From assembly GCA_015501605.1 (NCBI GenBank), contig JADNRZ010000033.1, positions 62,001 through 126,000 on the forward strand: DNA of 64,000 nucleotides. Direction: 5' to 3'. This stretch comes from Panaeolus papilionaceus (lineage: Eukaryota > Basidiomycota > Agaricomycetes > Agaricales). Numbering within the stretch: position 1 is the stretch's first letter; every line of letters starts with the position of its first letter. A program made the position numbers and the translations under genes. The notes under the pieces are model-generated. The model had not been told where the DNA came from, did not search any database, and worked only from the letters and a program-made list of their open reading frames with translations. Positions 45,964-59,359 of the stretch are shown piece after piece.

Positions 45964-47240
45964 TTAAAAAATTGTATAGTTTTTAGACCTATATACCATT
46001 TTTGCACATTTACTGTACAGCCAGACAGTGCTGCACTGTAAAGGTGAGGAGCAGCTCCCTGGGTCAATCTCATATAGATCATCCAAAACTGACTGAACTA
46101 ATGCCACCTTCTCATCCCTCAGTACAATCTCAAGAAGAAGGGGATCTTCTCTTCCAGGGGTGATTGCACTCTGTTTGTCCTCTGCAAGTGTGAGAAGTTG
46201 TTGTTGAATGCTGCTGATGCGCCCAAGGAGGTTCATGTGGATGAGGGATTGGTATTGGGGATCCATGTTTTGTGATGTGTCCTCTATATGGTGACATCTT
46301 CCATGTACCCCATCCAGAATGTGCAGTGCTGAATCTGTGGAAAATTCAAACTTTGTGACTTTGATAGGACGTCTATCTGATCACTATCAAAGAAATAAGT
46401 GCTATTTTCAATGTAGAAATGTAAACCACCTACTGGAAAAAATTCATCTGACAAGGTCCTAAATTGACGACTAGCATCCTCCATCCTCTTGGGGTGTGAA
46501 GTGTGATTCCACATTGTGGTAACCACAGTGACTGCAGTGTCTTCCAATGACCCTGCAGATGCTCTGAGTAGCTTAAGTGCATCTCTTTTCGAAACACTGA
46601 TTCTAACATCAGTGATGGGTAGAAAGTAGAGCATAGACACAAAAACCATTGTGGCAGAATGCCTGCCAAGCCACACCATTCAATATCTAGAACACATGCC
46701 AAACAGTGATCCAAACAACATACCGTAAATCATCTAGTTTTTGTGTAATCATGGTCATGATTCTGCTCTCTGGCAGCCTGGGGTCAAGAAAGCCAGGAGT
46801 ATCCATCAGTATGTAACTGGTGTTATATAATTGATGGCCTAAATTGATGACCCGGTAGCAGGTGACATGCTGAGTGACACCCTCCAACGAGTCCTTTGAA
46901 ATATGCAGCTCCTGTTCTGGCGAAACGACTCAACGAACTTGAGGAACAAAAGCCATTGCATAAAAATATGTAAGCACTTAGCAGAACATGTTGTGAAATG
47001 ACTCTTACTGTGCTTTTACCAGTACCTGTTGCACCCATAAGACTAGAGATTCATAGAGACATACCAATATAAGTATTGATGTTCAATTTTGCGGCATAGC
47101 AACAGAACATACATGTCAACAAACAAGGTTTCTCCTTTCACATCTTCTGGTGTCACAGGTACCACAGATAATGGACCATTGATTTTCAGGGATTTATATG
47201 TTTGAGCTGCAGTGTGAATCGGATCATCAGATGTTGCCAT
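45964..47240 (-). pseudogene. P-loop GTPase G3, disrupted
   Basis: The exon order on the minus strand is an N-terminus from 47240 (MATSDDP...PLSVVPVTPEDVKG), Walker A LMGATGTGKST near 47012-47044, an exon with YILMDTPGFLDP (about 46735-46950), an exon with VVTTMWN (G4-like, about 46440-46680), and a C-terminal helical part (HILDGVHG, MDPQYQSLIHMNLLGRI) stopping at 45964. Alignment with G4 shows a one-base loss in the third exon near 46922 and another frame change near 46375, so it is probably inactive. The call rests on motif order shared with G2 and G4; function is unknown. It faces the pogo-type gene tail to tail. Confidence 0.68.
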
Positions 47241-48591
47241 GCACAGCAAAAGACAGGAAATATTTCACGCAGGAAAATTTGGGAATAATGAAGATATTTC
47301 AATGATTTTCCTTAAATATTATAACATATTTTCACACTTAACTATTTAGACAATATTTTCCACTTTTAAAACATAACAGAAACATATTTCAGCTAATGAG
47401 AAATATTTTAAGACTAATACTTGTTGAAAATGAAATCTGCTGGCCCATACGGGTACCAGTCCCGAATCGCTGTAGCGCTGGTCGTGCGCTCCAGCACCGA
47501 TACACTCAGGCTTCTGCTAACGTATCCTTGGATTAAATGCCCCATTGGCACCTGAATACGCCCACCCAGGGCTTGTACACCATAAAATGCAAAAGGATGT
47601 CTAATAAGAGTTAAATTGAATGTACAAATTATCGTAAAGAGAACACCAATGGTGTAGAAGCTGTCAAAATTCAGAGCAGAAGCTCAACGAAGGACGGAAA
47701 TTGAAAGAAATTAACACGTAGCCAAAATCTACCCCCTCTGACCCTCATTCCTTCGTACCCAGCCCACTACAGACATCCTTGCTAAACCGTTTACACTCTG
47801 CACAAAAGCATGGAGAGGGAGATGATGAGGGAGATGAACAAGGCCGTGTTGGAGAGGACAAGGTTGCAATTGGTCGCCACTGTAACCAACAGTGTTAGAT
47901 ATACAAAGACACCAGAGATCATGGTGTGTACCTATTTATCTTCCTCCTGTTTGGTCTTTTGATTCTTGACCCCAGCGCATTATCTGTCGCGTTGTCAGCT
48001 CGCAGCCAGTTCTTAGGTTCCATCAGGACTGAAAGTTCAATGACGAGGATAACTCCAAAGTGCTCAACAAAATCTGCAACAAATTTATGTTATCTGATCT
48101 GGTCCGATGAAGTCCAAATCCGATGATCCAGATGAACAAATACCTTTAAGTATCATCTGCCATCACGATGTGTTAGATGCTATGAAGAATAGGTTTCAGT
48201 TGTTGGTGAGAAGCTGTAACAAGGTATTGAAGGAGGTGCATGGCGGAAAACGACCGGAAAACACTCAAGTTAAACTTGAACTACCCTAAAGTCAGAAATT
48301 TAATATTACAATGAGTGATATGCATTAAAAATCTAGCTTCTGTAGTTTTCATGAGCAAATATGATGGAACTATCCCAGATTGAACATTTTGTTATCATTC
48401 TACTATGTGAAAAACGATAATTTTCAATATTTATTAAATATTTATGGAAAATGATAATATTACAAAAAGAATTTCGACGATAACATTTTTCAGTCTTTTG
48501 CTGTGATGTGTTGTGGACATGTCTCTGGAAGAGGCGAAGGATGTGGTAAAGGATGTTGGGGAATTGGGACATCTGGATCCGGAAAAATAGA
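47241..48591. other. Mostly featureless, possible exon fragments
   Basis: AT-rich DNA. From 47810 a plus-strand string encodes MEREMMREMNKAVLERTRLQ..., ended by GTGTGT near 47921. After an AG near 48031 a second short coding-like piece (NKICNKFMLSDL) follows, and a third near 48110-48285. These could be exons of an unidentified small gene or chance frames. 48300-48480 is very AT-rich. Confidence 0.25.
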
Positions 48592-49764
48592 TCAATATAT
48601 TGTTGGGTCTAGAATGCGAAGGTCGTTGGCAAAGGACTTTAGGGCATCTAAGACCTGTCTCTCCTCCTTGTGGACGAACTGGAGCAGAACAGGATCTTCA
48701 CTTCCAATTGTGGTCGCATTCTGCTTGTTGTCTGCAAGAATTTGGAGATGTTGTTGAGCATTGTTGATTCGATCTACAAGATTGTCGCGAATGAGGGATT
48801 GGTATTTGAGGTCCCGAGTCTGAGGCATTTGTCTCTCGTGGAGCCATCCACCGTGTGCAGTGTCCAGGATAGAGAGTGCTGAATCCTTTGAATAATCACA
48901 CTTGGTAACCGTGATACGGAGCTCATCGGACTGCTATTGAAATACTAAATATAATTTCACTGTAATATTGTGCGTCACCTACCACGAATATTTCATTGGC
49001 CAAAGAACGAAGCCGACCATGGGCATCCTCGACCCGCTGGCCGTTGGCGGTGGAAATGCGATCCCACAACGTGGTAATAACAGTGATCCCGCTGGCTTCA
49101 AACGACTCTGCAAATGATTTCAGGAGCTTGACTGAATCCCGTTTGGTACCTGCGATGCGGATATCGGTGATGGGGTGGAAGTAAAAGATGTACACAGCGA
49201 CCCTTGAAGCAGATTTACTATTCAGAAAAATCACTCAGTACTATTGCCCACGTCAGGGGAATTGGAAGACGACTGAAGACATACCGTAAACTATCTAGCG
49301 CATCCATGATTTTTGCCATTATTCAACTCTCAGACATCCTGGGGTCGCGAAACCCAGGCGTATCCATGAGTACGACAGTCCATTGACCTTTCCCCACCGT
49401 CATATTGACGATTTGGTAGCAGACCACCTCCTGGGTGACGCTCTCCAGTGAGCCCCCTGAAATCTCTAGGTTCTGATCTGGTGATAGCAGCTCGATGAAC
49501 TGGAAAAGAAACTCTCAAAACTGCAAATCGGGGGATGAGAGCAGAAGTAAAATGATACATACAGAGCTCTTCCCTGATCCTGACCCACCCATGAGACTGA
49601 CGGAGGAGCATTCTAAGCCTTGACGTTTGGTTTGGATAAAGCGGTAACAGCACGTACATGTAAACATCCAATGATTTCCCTTCTATATCTTCTGGGATGA
49701 TGGGAACAACTCCAAGTGGACCCTTGATTTCCAGGTGTGTATACTCTTGTGTGATAGTCGACAT
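48592..49764 (-). pseudogene. P-loop GTPase G4, disrupted
   Basis: The start MSTITQEYTHLEIKGPLGVVPIIPEDIEG is at 49764. Walker A is LMGGSGSGKSS (about 49560-49595, donor GTATGT). The next exon gives SGGSLESVTQEVVCYQIV and VLMDTPGFRDP, with an in-frame TGA near 49336 where G3 has an Arg codon. Then come FYFHPITDIRIAGTKRDS and VITTLWDRI (G4-like), and after another intron SALSILDTAHGGW and a helical C-terminus (YQSLIRDNLVDRINNAQQ) ending at 48592. Apart from the stop codon the gene is complete and closest in layout to G3, about 1.3 kb away in the same direction, so G3 and G4 look like a tandem pair. Confidence 0.7.
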
Positions 49765-50084
49765 TCTGTGTTTCGTAGATATGGAATGAGGGATGATGGT
49801 TATGGTTCGATCTCAAGAGGTGGGACCGGTCCCTCCAGGTGAAGTCTGCGTGTCGTTGTCGATATACTTTTAGATACCGACCTCCGTTGGTCCGAGATTT
49901 GTCATCAATGGGTAATTACACCACTTGGACTTGGACTCCATTTCACCTATGCCGACCGATCCACCCGCTGATGAGCGCGCAACAGTGGGGTGACGAATGG
50001 AAAACAATACAAACACAAAAATGAGATGGTAGATGAATGGGATAGATGTGAGGGTGACGATGCAAGGTGAGTGATATGATGATG
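49765..50084. other. Upstream region of G4
   Basis: About 320 bp lie between the GTPase start and the onset of R copy C. Nothing is recognised; the G4 promoter would be here. Confidence 0.3.
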
Positions 50085-50231
50085 GTGCGCTCAATGACGT
50101 CAGTGAAGAATAGCAAAAATCACGCAAATAAAGAGCATTGATCTCTGACTGGCCAAGGTATGTGAATGAAGAGAGGACATATTCAGATGAATTGATCATA
50201 GCCAGGGAGTTATGTTGAAGGCGGGGAGGTG
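50085..50231 (+). repeat. Long repeat R, copy C, first part
   Basis: This matches 2425-2570 and 61145-61290 (CAATGACGTCAGTGAAGAATAGC through GTTGAAGGCGGGGAGGTGG). Similarity stops abruptly at about 50231 and resumes near 54730. Confidence 0.75.
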
Positions 50232-51239
50232 GTCAATCTCACTTGGAGGCGAAGACGAGAGGGAGATTAATGTCTTCGACTACGCGAGAAGGTGGCACGT
50301 GATCAACTCTCATCCGTGCCACCACCATCTCGCTCATCTCAAGGGCTGGAGCTCGCTGCTCCATAGCCAGAACAACAAAAAATAGTATCAAGGGAGTACT
50401 GAATATATTCTTTACACAATAGAACGTGTCTCAGCTCACTGATAAACCACATTCATCGCTTTAGTAGAAAGTTATGACGTGGCAATTGGCAGAAGCAAGG
50501 GGCTATAGAAGCAATGTTCCCGCTATGCTCTCGCCAGGGCAGGTGGACCAGAGAGGGGTCACGTAGCACGCAATTGTGCAAAAAGTCGGTCATACCTTAT
50601 TTCCAAGAAGCATTCACGAAAACCGCGGCCATGCAAATAACCTAGTACGGAGTCAGACGGGAAATGAGAGCTGTCCAGATCAGCAAGAGCGCGGTATGTG
50701 CTTATCCTCTCAACATAGTGTATGGACGGTCTAACGTATCGTCTTCATTCTTCCTTACCATCCTTGGGTGGTGACATGCGCAATTGAGCGCAAGATCGTG
50801 ATGTGGAGGAGTGCGGAGCGCTGCGATACATGCCATAGAGCACTGCATAAGTGCAAAAAGCCATTGTCTGCGCCCGTTTAGGCGGCTCCTCAGACCTTTT
50901 CCATTAATATTTGTACGACATCCCCTTTTCTTCTCCCTATACACGCTCCTTTATTTCCCCCCACTCTCTTCTCCCGTATCACAGTCCCATCTCCGTTTCA
51001 TCATCACTTTTCCCATCTCCTGTTCATTATCTCCCATACCCTCCCACTCATCCCCATGCACCAACATCCCATCAACACACCTCCATTCGTTTCATATATA
51101 TTACTTCTTCTCATTATCCTTTCGTCAGATACTACACAGAGATTATCTCTATCCTGTGCAGGTCCAACCCATTATCCCATTCCGTCCCTTTTTCTTCGCG
51201 ACTCGTTAACAACATTTTACTTATTTCATTCAATTTAAT

Positions 51240-51570
51240 TTTTTGCGATCTATTTTATGGCGCCTACGGGATTAAAATCCTAGCGTCCGTTCATTTGCGG
51301 TTCCGGGTTATTACCCACATGCGATGCGATGTCAACAGCTAAAGCAGTTGAGTGGACAGTTCAGGCGTTTAAAACCTGACCGTCTTGCGGTTTCGGGGAT
51401 GCATAATGCATCCCTGGTATTTTATGAATAGTCCAACGGTTATACCGGGACTATCCCATGCGATTTTCTGAGATAGGGTGACCTTCTCAGAGAGCCTCCA
51501 GAGCTAATGGGTGTACATATACCCTTCCTAGGCATGAGGAAACATCTTTTCAGATGTGACTCATGTGAGC
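51240..51570. other. Chain of short inverted repeats
   Basis: At least eight stem-loops stand side by side. They include GGATTAAAATCC, GGGTTATTACCC, TGTC..GACA enclosing CAAC..GTTG, GGGATGCATAATGCATCCC (51396-51414), TAGTCC..GGGACTA, CTGAG..CTCAG, GGGTGTACATATACCC, and a two-step hairpin CATGAG..CTCATG enclosing ACATCT..AGATGT (51533-51565). This density is far above the surroundings. A structured RNA or transposon end structure is possible. Confidence 0.5.
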
Positions 51571-54474
51571 AATGCGAAAGCGAGTAAAGCAGACGACCAC
51601 ACCTAGTTTAGTGAGGCATGCGATTCTCCAGCATGAACACCGGTCAGAGGCCGAGTGCGCAGGAACAACACATTAAGAGTGATGAGGGCGGGATTGAGCG
51701 CCATACTCCACAGGTTAAAGGAATGTAACAAGCTTGATTACACTTCGGTATCGCTTCTAGTTCAGTGAGGGTCAAAAAGGGACCATAAGCCAAGATCAGA
51801 GCATAGTTCGAAACACCGTGCAGGGCTATAGGAGTGTATCGAGCGCAGTTTAACATACTAAAAATCGGCGATCCCTCCCAAAGTCAGGAGAACCAAATTC
51901 AGGCTATGTGAGCACACGGAGTGTGATCGTCAAATGACATTCTTCCACCTCAGCACCACCAGCGCTTAATCACTGCATATGTAGTCTGGACAGCGGCTCA
52001 TATGGGCGTTCTATCATCTATTCAAGGCTGGAGAAGTTCACTGTTACTCTTCTGCAGAGCTTCGGCCTCAAATAGGTTTTCAAATCAGACCCCGCTACGA
52101 GAGGTGCCCCCTAAAAGGGGGCATAGATCTGACTATGGGAGTCTAGTCTGGCATCTCAGAAACGCTAAATTGTCCAAAAGGGAATTTTCGAGTGGGGCGT
52201 CCTAATTTTGCTCAAACCAGAGAGCAGGCCTAGGATGGCCAACACATGCCAAACGAAAGTTTGAACAACAAATGTTGAAATCAAGATTCGAATGAAGTTA
52301 ATTTTATTTGGGCCTCATGCCTCCATATTGCTGTATTATCCCAAACTTTGTTTTGCCAAGTTCCTAAAATATGCAAAAATTAAAAATCAATCGGCTATCT
52401 ACGTCGAGCTCCTTTGCCCTGAGTCCATTCAGTTTCTGATCTGCACATCGAGAGTGCATGGAACAAAGCGATAGGGGCAGGGACAAAAAACATTATCACA
52501 AGACATACCATCGGTAACCTGCCTTGCCGTGTGTCCTACATAATGATGTGGAGGCAGCTGCAGCAAGCCCACCACTCATAATCATTTACCATCAATCAGC
52601 TAAGTGCGAAGCTAAAGACATTCAACAATATGACGTAACATGAATTCCGAGTCTGGGTCCCAGAAAGCACCGATCGACCTCAAAGTAAGAGGGTCAATAG
52701 CATCAAAATATCGAGCTAGTGAATGTGGAAATAGCCTACTCCGAAAAAAGGCAGCAGACTTGAGATATTCTGTCTGCGAAATTGGTACAAATTGTATGCC
52801 ATACCATAAACCTCGTTCCATGAGAAACAACTCCAACTACACAACAATCTGGTTTTTAACTAGCGAACGCTGTTGATTTTTGAATCAAGCTCTAAACTTA
52901 CCTATCATAGAAATAGGGTATATTCCCCATATTCCCCACCCGAATGGAATGTTAAATTGGATACAAAGCTCAGCAGCGGTTAAGGGAGATTGTGTAGCAT
53001 CAGCTCACTTAATCTATTCATTCGACAGTCTGTCTACATATGTTTGCAGCCTGCTCAAGCAGGGAGCGGTGGTAAATACTAGCATGATTCGCCAAACAGA
53101 GTGAGACTCGAGAGGCTGAATTCGTAAACAAAACAGAGAAGACAACAGCGATCCACGCTGGTGATATCACCAATATGCCCCAGTTCTTAACTGAGAACAC
53201 AGAATGCTGTTCTATCCCTGGGTCAGTAGCAATGCAGTCAGGCCAAAATATGATTGGCAGATTCCAGCTTGAAGATGTGATATGATATTTAGGTCACTTT
53301 GAGAGCGTCGCTCCAGACCAAATCATTGTATTATCTCGCATCTATCATAACCATAGAGACTAGTGTGTTCTCGGCGCCGTACAATGACACAGGTTCAAAT
53401 GGTGAAAATAATAGTCTTATAACCAGAGTGAGCTGTGAACTCCAAAACACGATAAGCGACGATGATAGTATATACAAACAACTCCAACGTGGAGGGCATA
53501 GAGGTCAGTTACAGAGCTGATAGTGATGCCAAGGTGTAGCGGGCATCACGTCTAAGTTGGAAAATAAACTAAAAAACCTCTCGAGAGTTCGAAGCTTCAC
53601 CAGCAGAGGACATAAAACCTTCGGAGTAGGCTCGAATAAGGACACGCCATAATGAATGGTGTGCGCTGCATCCCAAGCGATCACACAAGTCAATAGGGCA
53701 GGCCACTGCCAGGCATCTAACACAGAATGATCAGAAATCTCAGTTTACTCATGAAGTATCCGATTTTTCTAATTCTGGTAACACACTTAAGTACCACAAA
53801 GGTTTTACTGCAGCCTAACGTTCGGTATCTCGAAGTATTACTATTTCCCATCAAAGCATGTAGCAAAGTCATCAAAGACGAATATGAGCTATGAGCAGCT
53901 GGACGTTGATGAACATAGCTATTACTGTTTCGACATTGTTGTGATACTTACAAATCAGCTCAGCTTACGTCGAGAAATTCGAACTGCAGGTACATCACAA
54001 TTCGCAACGCAGATAAAAAAATGGGTACATGAAATAAAACACATTAGACCCTTAATTCAACATGATATAACCAGACTCGATACAGTATCACACTCTGGCA
54101 GTAGCTATGCTGACGGCGAGATTTGGGAGGTGTTGTTTCGATCGTCACAATAGCGACCCGTGGAATATCAAGTCCTGAACACCCAATATATTTGCCTAGA
54201 CCACAACCTAACATAAAAGCTATCTGGGAGTCATTCATAACTATCAGCAAAAGGACATAGATGTAAAGAGCAATTCAGACCCTAAAGTACGAAGCTAACT
54301 CAATTTATGTTATATCTAGGATATCAGAACCCTCTATACATGCTCTCATGAGTGCTACATTTGGAATTCAAAATGGGCGGCTTGTCACATAAGTTAATTC
54401 AATGCACTACTACCACACTACTCCGACAAGATAGTCAGCCACCAACGAATGTACAGCCTTTCCTTGATGATGGG

Positions 54475-54610
54475 GACCGGTACACACCGTCGCGTCAAGT
54501 CTGCTTGACTACACACCGGGTGCCGGCGGTCGTTCCGGGCCCCATCTAGGAGGTAACTTGACGAGTCAGGAGAGCCCCCGGCCCTCGAAGGGTGGGGGCC
54601 TCTCGCCCAA
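54475..54610. other. GC-rich structured segment
   Basis: A roughly 135-bp GC-rich island in AT-rich DNA has TCAAG..CTTGA, ACCGG..CCGG(C)GGT and a strong 35-nt stem-loop at 54570-54604 (GAGAG, CCCC and CCCT pairing with AGGG, GGGG and CTCTC). It lies about 120 bp before the right edge of the 4.5-kb insertion. Confidence 0.5.
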
Positions 54611-54730
54611 CAATAATCAGTAGCAGGCAAATTAATATTATCTATTCTATCCTACTATATCGTAAGAGAGACAGATACCATCACAGAGTATATCTCTGCA
54701 AACATGTGAAAACTTCGTCAGTAGTCAAAG

Positions 54731-57700
54731 ATGGATGGGATAACAGTGGTAAATTATTTGTTGGTGTTTGAACTCACCATGAACATCAAGCCGTCGACCC
54801 AACAGGGTTTGTCCCAAACCATCATCATTGAATGGTTGACATCCCTCGTCACCTCATTCTTTCCATCTTTTTTACTTGTGATTTTGTCGTTCATGGTTGA
54901 CTGTGGACGAAGGAATGCCTCAGCAGCGGCTGTAGGTTGAAGTGGGTTGGACGGGTTGATTGCTAGGTGTCCTCGTCAGCCTATGTCAGTCACAGTGTAG
55001 GGGACGATGGTAGAGGGGATGTGTATTCTGGACTTTCAAATGGCGTAATATAGTTTCATGTGAGTACCATGATTTCGTTCTTTTACTTTCCCTGCTAATC
55101 TAGACTCGTCATTTTCGGTGTACTTCTAGAGCACAATCTCATCTGGTTTTTCTCAATGAACTGGTTGACCTGTGATCTCGTCATCGTCGCTAAGGTTGTC
55201 CTCTGCTAGCCGGGCAGGGAATTTTTTCAGAGGTTTTGCGCGAAGCAAGACGGTGAACTGGGAACATGTACTCACGAGGATTGTTGAGAGAACACGCCCG
55301 CCCAGTTTGTCCTCGACCCATTCATCTGGTTTTCCTTGTGTATTTTTCATACCAACCTTCCAAAACTTTAACTAATCCCTAAGTTTCAGACCACGTTCCA
55401 CTACATCCGCCATGCGCGCTCGCTTCATCAACCATTTACCACCCAACACGTCGAGAATTTCTTCAGGCCTACGTGTCGCTCGGCCAACGGTATATCAAAA
55501 CGAGGTATATCTGCCGTCTCTTTACCTTATGCCCAGCGATACTGACGATACAAGTTTTCTACATGCATTATGGATCTGGTCTCGTCGTTCCGCAGATGTT
55601 CGTTTTTAAATCCACTTCTACTCTGTACCCCCCGGCTTCAACGGTCTCGTTTTCACCACGTACCAAGGAAGCGACGCAATGGCTGATGCCTCATCAAACA
55701 TGGCTCTTGGTCTCATTCATCCCTCTGGGATTATACCAGGACCATATCTTCACCGTACTCCCGTTGGCAGGAGCATCCCACCACCGACTCATTGCCATTA
55801 CTGCCTACGCTGTTCATTCTGGATTTCATCCTCATCCACCATCCCTCACTTCCAATGACCCTTTAGGGCTCCCGTTGCTCATTCTCCTGGTTAAACTACC
55901 TCTACCATTTCCACAACGCCACCTGGTACTAGCTTGATCATACCACTCAGATATCATTGCCACTGTTCTCCCCTTCACGCTCACAAGAAGCGTATGATCA
56001 CCTATCACCTGCGTGGTTGCCGTCGCCGCCCTGTTCTGTAAATTGAATACTCGCCTTCAGTCACTCCGTTCAACCTTTCACTCTGCAGAATAGGGGTAGT
56101 GAAAGGCTGGGTGTGAACGGGAGGAAACGAAAATGGAAGTTGCTGGTGTGAGGAGACCTCGGCCATCCGGCAACCTGGACGCCAACACTTAGGCTCCTAA
56201 GTCAAGCCAGAGTCCAATGCTGGACCTCACTCCACTTATCTCACCTCCCTCGACATCCTACGCTGCTTTTCATGGTAATTTGCTCGCTCTAACTGCCGTC
56301 GTTGCGGTAGGAAATGCTGTTGGACCCTGGCCATCAGGCGAACATGGACACGCGGACACTTTGGCTCATAAGTCAAGTCAGGCGGCGACCATGGTTCTCA
56401 CTCCTCCCATAGCACGAACCCCAGCACCTTATGATGCTTTCAAGGGTACTTTGCTGGTTCTAGGTGTCGCCGATGCCTCAGGAAACGTCGTTGTTGAATG
56501 TCGTCGGAGTTTTTGGTGGGGTTGGGGTTACAGTGAGGGAGGGGCGATATTTGGATGTCGAGTAGTGTTTGGGTAGGATTGGCAGTTGGGGTGGGGTGAC
56601 AAGGAGAATGAGATGAAGGGGAATACGAAGGAAGTGGTTGCGAAGGCAGAGGACGAGGGGATGAATGTAGGGAATGATAGGAGCTGTGACCCACTGTTCA
56701 ACACAATGGTCGTTTCAAGTGGTTGGGGCATAGTAGAGCAAGACGACATCATGCAGCATCGTTGTGTATACTAACGTCCGCTCCAGCTTGATTACCCAAA
56801 ACGCCCTCTTTTTCCTTACTACCTCTCTGCTCTACACGGTGACTGCCTGAATATGACATCCGAGTCATCACCTCACCATCCTGGTTGGCCGAATGCGCAT
56901 ATAGCCCACTAGGAGTGTTTCAATCGTTGATTACTCACCAGTACGACGAGAGTGGCCTATCATGAATGTATCACCACCACCACTAGATCCAGCAACGCAA
57001 TGACTTACACATCAAGCGACGTCGTTGTTGGCCTCCATCATCTCTCGACGACGGTCACTTGTCCACGTTAGCTGTCGCTGAAATCATTTTACAACTCATT
57101 TACGCCGTTCCCCGCACCTGCGTGCTCAGCTGTAATTGGCATTTCCTACGCCAATCAATATGAGGAACTTCACCTTCGTTACTCCTGAATAAGCCCCTGT
57201 GCCATTTATCTTCTCTTCCTCTCTCCATTATTTCCACAACGTCGCCTCACTGCTTTTCTCCAAATAAATCTCTGTTTCCCTGATCATATCGCTTCTGTCT
57301 CATCACATTCTGTCTTGAGGTTCTCAATATCACCAGCCGTTACGATCGCTGCCCACTGACCCAACAGTTCAACGTTAAACGCTCACCTCTCGTTATGGCT
57401 CAGGCGCGGTAGGGGTGACAAGATGTAGGGCCGTTTGAGGATGATGTGGTGCGGCGGGACCTTGGCTATTGGGCGGCGTGGAATGCGGCCACTCTGTCTC
57501 ACGAGTCATGCTGGGGTCTACCAATCGTCCTCGCTCCTCTCGTAACACGAACCCCGATATCCTACACTGCTTTTCATGATCGTTTGCTGGTCCTAGGGGT
57601 CGCCGATGCGGTAGGAAACGTCATCGTTGGGAGTGGTCGGAGTGTCGCAGGAGCGCATTCTTCAACACTGTCGTCACTACAAATCCTCTACTACCCAACT

Positions 57701-58790
57701 ACTGCCATCGCTCCCTACGTCGTTTATTCTTTGTTGAGAATTCCTACACGAACCAATACACGTAGCTCACGTCGCACACTCCAACCGCGGACATCTTGGC
57801 TCCTCAGTCAGACCACACTCGGCTGATGACACTCGCCTCTTCTGTAACACCTCCCTCAACACCCTGCTCTGCTCTTTATGGCCGCAACATAACGCTCATA
57901 TCATCCATATTACTGCGCACTTTTATTCATTAGAGTTGAGTTTAGATCTATCAGGAATAAGTTTCCATCGCCATCCTCGCTGACATGGACACGCCGACAC
58001 TTTGGCTCGGAGGGATAAATGGTATTTCAGATTTTGAGTAGCGTTTGGGTGCGCTTGGCATTGGGGATGGAAATTTGGGTGCATGAGAGTGGGCAGGGAG
58101 GAGGTAGCTGGGAAAGAAGAAGACGAGGGGGTGAGGGTGGATACTGACCGGAGCAACGTACCAGCCTTCATGATCAATACAACAGACGTTTTAAGCGATT
58201 GGGGCTGGATATTTTCATGTGTAAAGTTGACTTGTATGTGGTTATGAGTTCGCTCTCTGACTGATTGTCAGTAGTTTTCGTTGACTCGTGTCATATTATG
58301 CCGATTTTTCAGATGACATCCCTGCTTGACTGACATCGGAACATTGATAAAGGTGACCGATTGCGCTCATCATGAATTTCGTGCCATCAATTCGTGTCAT
58401 CTACTTCATCCATTCCTTCATAGTAGTCCCTCACGCGTATGCACAGGTGCATCCATCTGCGTCACAAACAGTATATATTCATCAATCAAGTACAAGTTGA
58501 GAGGATCTGAATGTTGGTAAATGGTTGTCACCTGTGCGCCAAGTGGGCATCTGAATAGGAGTGGCACCTTTTTTTGGTATAACCAGGAACAAAATCTAAG
58601 CTACCATTCAACTCCATTTTCAGGTCAACATGACAAGACAGCCTCATGGAAAAAACAAATTCAGCAGAGTTTATCGCTAATATCAATTCAGGTTTAATCC
58701 GCCAAGTATGCATAATATTGATTCAACTCTGGCATTAGCCGCCCTGCCAGTGGATCACCAGGAGAAGCTTCCGTGGGAGGGTGCAACGAA
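54731..58790 (+). repeat. Long repeat R, copy C, second part
   Basis: It resumes with the block matching 2580-2690 and 61300-61390, followed by 54850-55390 (cf. 2700-3250), 56180-56760 (cf. 4190-4580), 57110-57270 (cf. 9050-9230), 57350-57690 (cf. 9340-9640), 57770-57970 (cf. 9655-9880) and 58000-58790 (cf. 10130-10940). With copy A it is the only copy that includes the 3' part beyond 10400. No intact gene is seen. Confidence 0.7.
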
Positions 58791-59359
58791 AATCGAATCC
58801 AAAGGTTTCACCTTTCATTCCCATTCATTTCAAGGGCGACACTTGTCTCCCTCGGTACCCCCATCTTTTATCACGCCACTGCAAGGACTCGAGCACAAAA
58901 GGTGAACTGGTCACCACCGACAGCAGGACTGGGAGTCAAACTCTCATCTTGTCCAACTCTATCGTTGGTATCTGCAACGATGACTAGATCACCAATGTCG
59001 CATGTTCTTACCCTTCATGACTTCAGTTTGTTGTTTCTTGAATAGTACGAAAAAAAATGAAGCATCGAGTTTTCTTTCTACGAAGAACCCCAGTTTGGTA
59101 CCTAACAGCATCGTGCTTCATGCGCATGACATCGAAATTATTTTATACTGGGTATCATTCGACTATCCTACTCCCACTCCCATTCCCACTATCACCCGCG
59201 CACCTCCATGTCCGCGCTGTGGGAGAAGACATTGACTCATGGAGTCATTGGACAGAAGAGAATCAGAAGGGTGGAACAAATATGCAGGCTTTGAAATTCA
59301 CTAGCTTAATTTGAGCTTGTCGATGCGGTTTCCGTATGGCACATTCATGGGTGGTGGAA

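Larger units (their letters stand above)
50232..54730. mobile_element. Unclassified 4.5-kb insertion in R copy C
   Basis: The place where R is interrupted is clear from copies A and D, which run straight through it. The short flanks GGTGG (left) and GATGG (right) may be a decayed 5-bp duplication. The insert has no long open frame, no recognised protein domain and no obvious LTRs or inverted ends. It does contain many small stem-loops, one cluster at about 51240-51570 and one at 54480-54610, plus an 8-bp stem near 50292-50324. It may be an old, non-coding element or several nested ones. Confidence 0.5.

Noticed and set aside
54478..54490. GTACACACCG string resembling the 3' end of small-subunit rRNA
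   Set aside because: Similarity does not extend past about ten bases; no rRNA helices follow.
50232..54730. Helitron identity for the 4.5-kb insertion (TC start at the left edge)
   Set aside because: No CTRR end with a nearby hairpin at the right edge and no Rep/helicase coding; the TC start alone is not evidence.
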